Assembly: GCA_027316975.1 (NCBI GenBank)
Contig: DAHVFL010000288.1
Span: 1 to 6,281 of the forward strand
From: Chloroflexota bacterium
GTDB lineage: Bacteria; Chloroflexota; Ktedonobacteria; Ktedonobacterales; Ktedonobacteraceae
Reading direction: 5' to 3'
Length of the DNA stretch: 6,281 bases
This document shows positions 1 to 6,281 of this stretch, piece after piece. The notes under the pieces were generated by a model. The model saw nothing but the letters and a program-made list of their open reading frames with translations. It was not told the DNA's origin and did not search any database. Positions within the stretch are counted from its first letter, which is position 1, and every line of letters starts with the position of its first letter. The translations under genes were made by a program, and so were the position numbers.

Positions 1-1224
<1,224 letters not shown>

Positions 1225-1267
1225 CACGCGCCTTTATCGCGCTTGAAATGCCCCATCCTTTTTCGCT
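1225..1267. other. Short convergent intergenic gap
   Basis: Forty-three bases separate the convergent stop codons of ftsH and the histidine kinase. I see no convincing GC-rich hairpin followed by a T-run in either direction, so transcripts from both sides may run into each other or end by another mechanism. Confidence 0.5.
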
Positions 1268-2989
1268 TTACTCCGTCGCTACCGGCAAAGAGAAGCTAAA
1301 TGTTGAGCCAGCGCCTTTCTGGCTTTCCACCCGGATGTGACCGTGATGGTGTTTGATAATTTCGCTGGAGATATAGAGGCCCATGCCGAGGCCGGGGTAG
1401 GTCCTTTCCGTCGGGTCAGGCACTTGATAGAAGCGCTCAAAGATGCGCTTTTGATAGGCTCCATCGATACCGATACCAAAATCCTGCACGCTCACCATCA
1501 CGTTATCCGCGTCTTGTGAAAGACGGATCATCACCCTGTCGGCTGCGGGCGAATACTTGACAGCATTAATAATGAGATTCGTGAGAACCTGCCCGATACG
1601 ATCTGTATCGCCATAAACTAGCGCCGCTGTGCCGCCTTCAAAGAGAAGCTGGTGCGTGGGTGTTCCGGCCTGAAGATTTTCTACGGTTTCCTGCGCGAGC
1701 GCATCCAGGTCAAAGTGCTCTTCCTCGTAAAGAAGATTGCCTTGCTGTACTCTGGTAATATCCAGCAAGTCATTGATAAGTTTAGTGAGCCTGGTCAATT
1801 GCTTATTGATAGAAGCGAGAAAGCGAAGTGACTCATCATCGTCTCGTTTTTTGAGGCGATTGTGTAATATGTGGGCAAAGCCCTTAAGGCTGGTGACGGG
1901 GGTTTTGAGTTCATGGGAAGCCATACTGATAAATTCGTCTTTGCGCTCTTCCTGGCGTTTCTGCTCGTCAATATCGGTATTCGAGCCAATCCACATCGTA
2001 ATGGCGCCCTGCGCGTCACGCATCGGTATGGCCCGGCTGATGTGCCAGCGATACACTCCATTGGCAGCGCGAAAACGATGCTCAAAGTAGAACGGTTCGC
2101 CCGATGCGATAGACTGCTGCCAGCGCCGCACGTTTTCTTCTACATCATCGGGATGAACAAACTGCGTCCAGCCCCAGTCTCGTATCTCCTCAAAAGAGAG
2201 GCCGGTGAACTCAATCCACTGCGGGTTGAAGTAATCAACATCACCGTTTGGCCGGGCCGTGAAGATTTTCTGGGGCATCGACTCGGCCATAAAGCGGAAA
2301 CGCGCCTCGCTTTCTTGTAACGCCGCCTCCACTCGCTTGCGTTCCGCAATCGCGGCATTGAGCGAGTTGCTCTTCTGTTGTAACAGGGTAATAGCAAGCA
2401 GGCGTTCATCCGCATCGTTCAGCGTGGTGTAGCTCTCGCCGGGGATGACCCGCGCGTGTTGCCGGCAAATCTCGGCAAATTCCTTGCCGTAAGCGTCTCC
2501 ATCGAAGCCCGCCATTGGATACGCGCAGAAAAGCGAGAAGGAATGCCTGCGGGCCAGATCGTTCCACAGTTCTTCCAGTTGGATGGCCGCCGCCCGGTTC
2601 CCATCTGCCCACAATAGCGCAACCAGTTCTCCGAAGACGCGCACGTTACGGCTGCCCTTAGCCGCTTGCTTAATAATGTTCCCGATAACCTTGTTGAAAC
2701 GAACGGGGTCTATGGAATCACCGGCCATAATTTGAGGCAGAGTAGTGGCCGCATCTAGTGAGATGTACCTGCCACGCGCGCGAGCCACCGTGACGGCTAA
2801 CCCGTCAGCTATCAAATGTTCCTCGATGCTTTCCCTGTGCGCCTGTGTGGCTAAAATAATGGTAGCATCCCCCTTCATCAAACCGGCGCTGATGAACTTG
2901 CTTACTGATTGCGCGAGAAACGCGTCTGTCTCACAAAACTGGACAAAATGCTCAAACTCACTCATTTCACGCCAGGATGCTACTGCCAT
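1268..2989 (-). CDS. Soluble sensor histidine kinase with MEDS and PAS domains
   Basis: This is a complete 573-residue hybrid-free histidine kinase. Residues about 11-165 match the MEDS domain (methanogen/methylotroph DcmR sensory domain), a KaiC/RecA-like sensory module, starting at HFVQF and ending near FCAYPMAGF. A helical linker (about 193-228) leads to a PAS/PAC domain of the PAS_3 kind (about 228-345; FTG at 261, HPDD at 279-282, YRWH at 313-316). HisKA follows with phospho-acceptor H359 in SHELKTP. The ATPase domain shows N box NLIINAVKYS (471-480), G1 DFGIGI (503-508), F box FERF (517-520) and G2 GLGMGL (533-538). No membrane helix or signal peptide is visible, so it should sense a cytosolic cue. 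The ligand is unknown. No receiver domain or response regulator gene is in the window, so the partner is unknown. The start is uncertain: ATG at 2989 or, eight codons on, ATG at 2965. Neither has a strong ribosome site, and both leave the MEDS domain whole. Confidence 0.95.
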   Translation of the reverse strand: MAVASWREMSEFEHFVQFCETDAFLAQSVSKFISAGLMKGDATIILATQAHRESIEEHLIADGLAVTVARARGRYISLDAATTLPQIMAGDSIDPVRFNKVIGNIIKQAAKGSRNVRVFGELVALLWADGNRAAAIQLEELWNDLARRHSFSLFCAYPMAGFDGDAYGKEFAEICRQHARVIPGESYTTLNDADERLLAITLLQQKSNSLNAAIAERKRVEAALQESEARFRFMAESMPQKIFTARPNGDVDYFNPQWIEFTGLSFEEIRDWGWTQFVHPDDVEENVRRWQQSIASGEPFYFEHRFRAANGVYRWHISRAIPMRDAQGAITMWIGSNTDIDEQKRQEERKDEFISMASHELKTPVTSLKGFAHILHNRLKKRDDDESLRFLASINKQLTRLTKLINDLLDITRVQQGNLLYEEEHFDLDALAQETVENLQAGTPTHQLLFEGGTAALVYGDTDRIGQVLTNLIINAVKYSPAADRVMIRLSQDADNVMVSVQDFGIGIDGAYQKRIFERFYQVPDPTERTYPGLGMGLYISSEIIKHHHGHIRVESQKGAGSTFSFSLPVATE

Positions 2990-3040
2990 AGGGTTAAGCC
3001 GTCAACTTTCCAGAACTGAACTGTATACCTATTTTCAACT

Positions 3041-3069
3041 ACTATACCATTTTTTCGTCGCTCGTTCAA
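3041..3069 (-). promoter_or_regulatory. Sigma-70-type promoter for the histidine kinase
   Basis: On the minus strand, -35 TTGAAC (3064-3069) is followed after exactly 17 bases by -10 TATAGT (3041-3046). Transcription would start near 3034, giving a leader of about 45 bases to the ATG at 2989. A second, weaker candidate (TTGACG then TAGCAT, 17 bases apart) overlaps the first codons. It would suit only the internal start at 2965 as a near-leaderless message. Confidence 0.5.
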
Positions 3070-3074
3070 AGGAA

Positions 3075-3221
3075 CAGGCTGACTGTTAGACATCGGACAT
3101 AAAGCTTCCCGCGAGCAGACTTGAGAAGTGACCCCGGTTGTCATCCCTTCACTGCGTTCAGGGCAGGCTCTGAGCGCAGCGAAGGATGACAGGCGCTATC
3201 TACCCATGCCAGGCTGACTGT
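3075..3221. repeat. 12-bp direct repeat pair bracketing a hairpin
   Basis: The 12-mer CAGGCTGACTGT occurs at 3075-3086 and again at 3210-3221, on either side of the hairpin at 3139-3191. The copies do not directly abut the hairpin. They are a weak hint of a duplication or insertion event and may be chance. Confidence 0.35.
3139..3191. repeat. Imperfect TGTCATCC...GGATGACA hairpin repeat
   Basis: The left arm (3139-3163) and right arm (about 3166-3191) form a long imperfect inverted repeat with 8-base ends TGTCATCC and GGATGACA. One extra C makes a bulge, and a few mismatches would be G-U pairs in RNA. No T-run follows on either strand, so it is not a classical intrinsic terminator. The look is that of a dispersed intergenic palindrome or small MITE-like repeat. 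Whether it recurs in the genome cannot be seen here. Confidence 0.55.
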
Positions 3222-3285
3222 ACAGCTTAACAATATCAATACAATCCTATCACGGTCAGCGACCGCTTTTAGTTTCGCCTGCAAC

Positions 3286-3403
3286 ACCAGGGCGGGGGCA
3301 GAGCTACAGCCCGTACCCTATACGAACCAGGGCAGGGGCAGAGCTACAGCCCGTACCCTATACGAACCAGGGCAGGGGCAAGTCCAGCCCGTACCCTATA
3401 CTA
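3286..3403. repeat. Three tandem copies of a 40-bp repeat
   Basis: Copies lie at 3286-3325, 3326-3365 and 3366-3403. Each begins ACCAGGGC and contains CAGCCCGTACCCTATAC. Copy 1 differs from copy 2 by one base (G at 3294). Copy 3 is 2 bp shorter and altered in its middle (AGTCCAGCCC at 3381-3390). The repeats abut with no unique spacers, so this is not a CRISPR array. The near-identity of copies 1 and 2 suggests recent duplication by slippage. Confidence 0.9.
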
Positions 3404-3465
3404 CGTAGTGGGTTTCCTCTCCCGTAGTAGGGTACGGGCTGTAGCTCTGCCCCTGCCCTGGTTCG
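3323..3465. repeat. 38-bp perfect inverted repeat able to form a large hairpin
   Basis: Bases 3428-3465 are the exact reverse complement of 3323-3360, which is tandem copy 2 with its flanks. Copy 3 is nearer (its imperfect arm reaches about 3405) and can pair with the same right arm around a loop of about 17 bases. Copy 1 can pair with it too. Three left arms thus compete for one right arm. A 10-bp palindrome ACTACGTAGT sits at 3400-3409 near the loop. In RNA this would be a very stable stem between the kinase and the oxidoreductase genes, and it may insulate or attenuate transcription. Confidence 0.85.
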
Positions 3466-3487
3466 CCATATAGGAATACGTAGAATG

Positions 3488-3512
3488 TGATAGGATACAG
3501 GTCAGATAAAAT
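3488..3512 (+). promoter_or_regulatory. Possible promoter region of the oxidoreductase operon
   Basis: Two -10 candidates precede the gene. One is an extended -10 TGATAGGAT (3488-3496), which lies inside the right terminal repeat of the candidate mobile element. The other is TAAAAT (3507-3512). Neither has a good -35 at 16-18 bases. The start site would fall around 3503-3519, giving a leader of about 15-35 bases. Confidence 0.3.
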
Positions 3513-3519
3513 CAACTCG

Positions 3520-3525
3520 AAAGGA
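3520..3525 (+). promoter_or_regulatory. Ribosome binding site of the oxidoreductase
   Basis: AAAGGA lies 10 bases before the ATG at 3536, a slightly long but workable spacing. It supports this ATG as the start. Confidence 0.6.
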
Positions 3526-3535
3526 ACACTATATT

Positions 3536-4507
3536 ATGAAGGCAATTCGTATCCATGAAACCGGTGGCCCCGAGGTCATGCATCTTGAAGATGTGGAAAC
3601 TCCCACCCCGGCGCAGGGCGAAATTCTGATCAAAGTCGCGGCCGCCGGTGTCAATTATGCCGACCTGGCCCAGCGACAGGGAGCATATCTCACGCGCACG
3701 CGCACCCCCATGACCATGGGTTTCGAGGTGGCAGGCACCATCGCGGCGCACGGTCCCGGCGTCACTGCGCCGCCAGTAGGAACCCGCGTGATCGCTTTTG
3801 TGGAGGGAGGCTATGCCGAATATGCCATCGCCAGCGCGTCCACCATCATTCCTATCCCTGAAAACCTCGATTTCACCCATGCCGCCGCCTTTGCCGTGCA
3901 GGGATTGACAGCCTATCAGACGCTGCGCGAGTCGGGCCGTCTCCAACCCGGCGAAAGCGTGCTGGTGCAGGCCGCCGCCGGGGGCGTGGGTACGCTCGCC
4001 GTCCAGCTTGCCCGCTTAATGGGCGCTGGCACCGTCATCGGCACCGCCAGCAACGAGCAGAAGCTTGACCTTGTGCGCCGCCTGGGAGCCGATGCCGCCA
4101 TCAACTATACGCAAAACGATTGGGTTGAGCAGGTCAAGCAGGCCACCGGTGGTCGCGGAGTCGATATTGTCCTGGAAGTAGTGGGCGGCGCCGTTGCCGA
4201 ACAATGCCTGCAATGCCTGGCCCCCTTCGGACGCATGGTGGTCATCGGCGCGGCCAGCGGCCAACGTGCCCAGTTTTCTGCCATCCAGTTGATGTACAAG
4301 AACCTCTCCGTCGTTGGCTACTGGCTCACCGCCTGGCTCAGCCGCCCCGACCGCATCGCCGTCGCCACCATCGAACTGATGCAATACCTCGCCACCGGCA
4401 CCCTGCAAATCGTCGTCGGCCAGACCTACCCCCTTGCCGGTGCCGCGGAAGCCCACCGCGCCATCGCCGCACGCAGTACCACCGGAAAAGTCGTGCTGCT
4501 CGTGTAA
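3536..4507 (+). CDS. Zinc-free medium-chain dehydrogenase/reductase, NADPH:quinone oxidoreductase type
   Basis: This 323-residue protein has the full length of the quinone oxidoreductase/zeta-crystallin branch of the MDR superfamily. These cytosolic enzymes reduce quinones or enones with NADPH. The N-terminal GroES-like domain (about 1-120) opens MKAIRIHETGGPEVM and carries GVNYADL at 38-44. It lacks the Cys/His zinc ligands of alcohol dehydrogenases. The Rossmann domain (about 121-265) has the dinucleotide loop AAAGGVGT at 146-153, matching AxxGxxG, and INY at 189-191. The C-terminus returns to the catalytic fold with TTGKVVLLV at 315-323. The substrate cannot be read from sequence; quinone or enoyl reduction is a family-level inference. 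The ATG at 3536 is supported by the ribosome site and by alignment to the usual family start. The stop is 17 bp before the next gene, so the two are probably co-transcribed. Confidence 0.93.
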   Translation: MKAIRIHETGGPEVMHLEDVETPTPAQGEILIKVAAAGVNYADLAQRQGAYLTRTRTPMTMGFEVAGTIAAHGPGVTAPPVGTRVIAFVEGGYAEYAIASASTIIPIPENLDFTHAAAFAVQGLTAYQTLRESGRLQPGESVLVQAAAGGVGTLAVQLARLMGAGTVIGTASNEQKLDLVRRLGADAAINYTQNDWVEQVKQATGGRGVDIVLEVVGGAVAEQCLQCLAPFGRMVVIGAASGQRAQFSAIQLMYKNLSVVGYWLTAWLSRPDRIAVATIELMQYLATGTLQIVVGQTYPLAGAAEAHRAIAARSTTGKVVLLV

Positions 4508-4510
4508 ATA

Positions 4511-4518
4511 GAAAGGAG
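4511..4518 (+). promoter_or_regulatory. Strong ribosome binding site deciding the start at 4525
   Basis: GAAAGGAG lies 6 bases before the ATG at 4525. The same reading frame is open upstream to 4204 inside the oxidoreductase gene. This site and the poor, Arg/Pro/His-rich upstream translation show that translation begins at 4525. Confidence 0.85.
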
Positions 4519-4524
4519 CGCATC

Positions 4525-4908
4525 ATGCCCAACCGCGACGAATTTCCACATGTCTTCGAGGAACTGAAAAAGATCTTACAGTCCCACGTGCCGCCGCTTG
4601 TTGCCACCACCGATACACCGGACAACTATTACCTGAATACTGCCGTCCCCATAGTGGCGAAGCAGCCGCCGGGATTTTTCGCCGCCGCCGTGCAGATCAA
4701 GAAAAACTATGTAAGCTACCACCTCATGTCGGTTTACGTGTTCCCCGACCTGCTTGAGAATATATCCGACCGCTTAAAGAAACGCATGCAAGGCAAATCA
4801 TGCTTCAACTTCTCGACTGTCGATGCGCCCATGTTCGCGGAACTGGCGCAATTAACCGCCGAGGGTTTCCAAAGATTCCGCGAAAACCAGCAGCGATTCC
4901 CCTCATAG
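4525..4908 (+). CDS. Small conserved-looking protein of unknown function, 127 residues
   Basis: I do not recognise a named family with certainty. The protein is soluble, has no signal peptide or membrane helix, and is acidic-basic mixed. An amphipathic N-terminal helix (about 6-20) is followed by a probable beta segment reading KKNYVSYHLMSVYVFP (59-74). Next come a helix DLLENISDRLKKRMQ (75-89), the short motif GKSCFNF (90-96) and a C-terminal helix ending FQRFRE (115-120). The KNYVS.HLM and KKRMQGKSCFNF segments resemble small bacterial proteins usually annotated as hypothetical. A DUF1801/YdhG-like fold is a possible relative, which I offer only as a guess. Composition and codon use match the upstream gene. 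The 17-bp gap and strong ribosome site point to an operon with the oxidoreductase, but not to a shared function. Confidence 0.85.
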   Translation: MPNRDEFPHVFEELKKILQSHVPPLVATTDTPDNYYLNTAVPIVAKQPPGFFAAAVQIKKNYVSYHLMSVYVFPDLLENISDRLKKRMQGKSCFNFSTVDAPMFAELAQLTAEGFQRFRENQQRFPS

Positions 4909-4916
4909 TCGTAGCG

Positions 4917-4934
4917 CGATTCGCCTCAGAATCG
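4917..4934 (+). terminator. Weak stem-loop after the operon
   Basis: CGATTC and GAATCG form a 6-bp perfect stem with a 6-base loop, starting 8 bases past the stop at 4908. There is no T-run after it, so at best it is a weak or Rho-assisted terminator, or an mRNA end-stabilising structure. Confidence 0.25.
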
Positions 4935-5121
4935 ATGATGTTCCACCAGATGACCTACACCCGACGAGGACAAGCACAAAGCCCCTTCATCGACCCAACC
5001 ATAACCATACCCCATGTCCCTACAGTCGATCACACCCGGCCCCTTTATGCTCGTCCGTTTGGTAATAGAACGGCTCAGAACTAGCCTTGTTTGCTAAACT
5101 AGCGGCAGACTGTAAAAGCAG

Positions 5122-5151
5122 TTGTATAAAGCCCAACTATTATGATATGAT
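5122..5151 (+). promoter_or_regulatory. Possible promoter for the zinc-ribbon protein gene
   Basis: Two overlapping TATGAT -10 boxes (5141-5146 and 5146-5151) lie in the AT-rich spacer. A poor -35 TTGTAT (5122-5127) stands 18 bases before the second. Transcription would begin near 5158, leaving a leader of about 113 bases. The -10 is good and the -35 is not. Confidence 0.3.
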
Positions 5152-5256
5152 AAACTGAGTATAGTAGATGCTCGCACTACTTTACAATCAATCTTTTATT
5201 TCGTAGCACGAATTGGAGCCATTGGCCCTGGCTTATGAGAAAGCGTTTGGTTAGTC

Positions 5257-5261
5257 AAGGA
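5257..5261 (+). promoter_or_regulatory. Ribosome binding site of the zinc-ribbon protein
   Basis: AAGGA lies 9 bases before the ATG at 5271. That ATG also places the first zinc-ribbon Cys at residue 4, as is usual for N-terminal zinc ribbons. Confidence 0.65.
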
Positions 5262-5270
5262 TTTTGAGCA

Positions 5271-6281
5271 ATGCAGAAATGTAACTTTTGCGGAGCCGAC
5301 CTCCCAGAAAGCTCCCGCTTCTGCGGGAAGTGCGGAAGCGTGCAGGATGCTATCGTGACAGATGCGGCAACTTCCGGGAGCAATACTCCGCAGCCGCAAT
5401 CCAGGGTACCAGAAGACGGCACACTACCGGCAACCTGGTCACCGTACAGCAATTATCCCGCGCAGGGCAGCGCGCCTGCCTGGTCTCCAAACGTACCAGC
5501 GCCGACAACGCCGCCGCCGCTTCCCTCTGACGAAAACGAAGACGAGCGTAGAAGAGCTATACCGCCCTCTCTCCTGTATGGCGCTGCCCTGGGAGCGGAC
5601 GCGCTGATGAGCAGCGGGCAGGCCTCTACTCCAGGCGTTCCGGTCGTGCAGGGAACGCCGCAGATCGGCAACGTACCCGGTGTAGCAGGCTCTCCCACCA
5701 CCTACACGAACGCGCCTGGAAGCCCTCCCGCGCAAGGGCCAGCGAATGCTGCGTCTGGAGGCCCTCCCGCGCAGGGGCCAGGGAGCGCGCCCTCTCCTCA
5801 GGCGGGACAACAGTCAACGCACAATCCGCCAGGACAGCCGGGAACTCAGCAACATCATCCACCTCAGGGACCTCACCGACACCATGAACATCCTGTGCAA
5901 CAGAAGCCTCATCAACCCCATCCTGTGCAACAGAAGCCTCACCAACCCCATCCTGTGCAACAGAAGCCTCACCGGCATGAGTCCCATCCCGTGGAACACG
6001 AGCCTCACCGGCGCCTCATGCAGCGCAAGTCTCACGCGGTGGCGCGCGAAACCAGAGCGGCAGGAGGCTTGTCCGTCAAGACCATCATGCTTGTGGTGGC
6101 AACCGTGCTAGTGGTTGCAGCAGGTGGGATAGCAGCAGCAGTCCATTTCCTTGCACGCCCGCAGCCGCTCATCGGCATCACCAGCAATTATAAAGTGGGC
6201 ATCACTCCGGCAGGAGCAAATGGGACGATCTTGCATATCAGCGGGCAGCAGTTTTCCAGCAATTCGGCGATTACCTTCCTG
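5271..6281 (+). CDS. Zinc-ribbon, proline-rich, His-repeat membrane protein with IPT/TIG-like outer part, 3'-truncated by the window
   Basis: The frame runs 337 codons from the ATG at 5271 to the last base without a stop, so the C-terminus lies outside. Order of parts: a zinc ribbon with C4-x2-C7 and C18-x2-C21 (1-22); a long disordered Pro/Ala/Gly/Gln region (23-200) with two 13-residue repeats around PPAQGP (148-160, 161-173); a His/Pro/Gln region with three 10-residue repeats HPVQQKPH.. (207-236) and a degenerate fourth (239-248); and a basic stretch RRLMQRKSHAVARETR (247-262). One hydrophobic helix follows (about 271-294). After it, residues 300-337 read ITPAGANGTILHISGQQFSS and then NSAITFL, resembling the start of an IPT/TIG Ig-like domain. 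With no signal peptide and basic residues before the helix, the N-terminus should be cytosolic and the C-terminus outside. Similar zinc-ribbon/linker/helix layouts are common in Ktedonobacteria-like genomes. Function is unknown. Metal binding by the Cys4 ribbon and His repeats is inference. Confidence 0.85.
   Translation, partial: MQKCNFCGADLPESSRFCGKCGSVQDAIVTDAATSGSNTPQPQSRVPEDGTLPATWSPYSNYPAQGSAPAWSPNVPAPTTPPPLPSDENEDERRRAIPPSLLYGAALGADALMSSGQASTPGVPVVQGTPQIGNVPGVAGSPTTYTNAPGSPPAQGPANAASGGPPAQGPGSAPSPQAGQQSTHNPPGQPGTQQHHPPQGPHRHHEHPVQQKPHQPHPVQQKPHQPHPVQQKPHRHESHPVEHEPHRRLMQRKSHAVARETRAAGGLSVKTIMLVVATVLVVAAGGIAAAVHFLARPQPLIGITSNYKVGITPAGANGTILHISGQQFSSNSAITFL
5722..5781 (+). repeat. Two coding repeats of 39-bp period in the proline-rich region
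   Basis: A 21-base segment beginning GCCCTCCCGCGCA occurs at 5722-5742 and 5761-5781 with one mismatch, 39 bases apart. It encodes the repeated PPAQGP core in frame, so the period is 13 codons. Confidence 0.8.
5889..6014 (+). repeat. In-frame 30-bp tandem repeats encoding HPVQQKPH units
   Basis: Near-identical 30-bp units lie at 5889-5918, 5919-5948 and 5949-5978. After six extra bases, a diverged fourth follows at 5985-6014 (HPVEHEPHRR). The period is a multiple of three, so copy number can change without breaking the frame. The near-identity at the DNA level suggests recent expansion. Confidence 0.9.

Larger units (their letters stand above)
3244..3496. mobile_element. Candidate 253-bp MITE-like element
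   Basis: The outer ends are a perfect 10-bp inverted repeat: ATCCTATCAC at 3244-3253 and GTGATAGGAT at 3487-3496. Each end is flanked on the outside by ACA (3241-3243 and 3497-3499), which could be a 3-bp target duplication. The interior codes for nothing. It holds three 40-bp tandem repeats and one inverted copy. The terminal repeats and flanks are seen directly. Calling it a non-autonomous transposable element is inference, since the short ends and 3-bp flank could arise by chance and no transposase is present to match. Confidence 0.4.
4909..5270. other. 362-bp intergenic spacer
   Basis: I see no supportable gene here. It holds a small stem-loop just after the preceding stop (4917-4934), an AT-rich stretch with a possible promoter (5122-5151) and, at its right end, a ribosome site. 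A 49-codon reading frame from the ATG at 4938 has no ribosome site and low-complexity content, so I do not call it. A weak 5-bp inverted repeat AGTAG/CTACT lies near 5164-5182. Confidence 0.6.

Noticed and set aside
3139..3191. Intrinsic transcription terminator
   Set aside because: No T-run follows the stem on either strand, and it lies between two divergent gene starts where no transcript needs to end.
3286..3465. CRISPR array
   Set aside because: The 40-bp units abut directly with no unique spacers, one copy is inverted, and no cas genes are nearby.
4204..4524. Upstream extension of the 127-residue protein
   Set aside because: It overlaps the oxidoreductase in another frame, its translation is rich in Arg, Pro and His as expected of a shadow frame, and the strong ribosome site belongs to the ATG at 4525.
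4938..5084. Small 49-codon gene in the spacer
   Set aside because: No ribosome site, no recognisable motif, and the frame is only the tail of a longer shadow frame across the preceding gene.
5439..5862. Minus-strand genes opposite the proline-rich region
   Set aside because: These frames are rich in Arg, Gly and Ala because they oppose Pro/Ala codons. They have no ribosome sites, and the plus-strand frame has clear domains.
5814..6035. Minus-strand gene with RLLLHRMGL repeats
   Set aside because: It is the reverse reading of the same 30-bp coding repeats, with no ribosome site or family match.
5746..6111. Plus-strand gene in another frame with CNRSL repeats
   Set aside because: The repeats are the 30-bp units read out of frame. 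The true frame gives the His/Pro repeats followed by a membrane helix and has a ribosome site.

Overview
The window looks like chromosomal DNA from a member of the Chloroflexota, most plausibly a Ktedonobacteria-type soil bacterium. This is inference from style: a MEDS-PAS histidine kinase, a zinc-ribbon/proline-rich/single-membrane-helix protein with an Ig-like outer part, moderately high GC, and gene-poor spacers with dispersed-looking hairpin repeats. No rRNA or other taxonomic marker is present, so the assignment is tentative.

Layout. (1) 1-1224, plus strand: the 3' two-thirds of an ftsH gene (AAA+ ATPase module and zinc protease module). Its membrane-anchored N-terminus lies off the left edge. 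(2) 1268-2989, minus strand: a complete soluble sensor histidine kinase, convergent with ftsH, with MEDS, PAS, HisKA and HATPase domains. A good sigma-70-type promoter lies at 3041-3069. (3) 2990-3535: a 546-bp spacer between two divergent genes, full of repeat structure. It holds a TGTCAT...ATGACA hairpin (3139-3191) and a 253-bp candidate miniature element (3244-3496). The element has 10-bp terminal inverted repeats, ACA on both flanks, 40-bp tandem repeats and a 38-bp perfect inverted repeat. (4) 3536-4908, plus strand: a probable two-gene operon of a zinc-free quinone-oxidoreductase-type MDR enzyme and a 127-residue protein of unknown function, 17 bp apart. (5) 4909-5270: a spacer with a weak stem-loop and a possible promoter. 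(6) 5271-6281, plus strand: the 5' part of a gene still open at the right edge. It encodes a double-CxxC zinc ribbon, a long proline-rich region, His/Pro/Gln 10-residue repeats, one membrane helix and the start of an IPT/TIG-like outer domain.

The genes do not form one pathway. FtsH (membrane protein quality control), the orphan sensor kinase and the redox operon are independent functions. The least ordinary parts are the nested repeat element, whose right end overlaps the probable promoter region of the oxidoreductase operon, and the modular zinc-ribbon/His-repeat membrane protein at the right edge.
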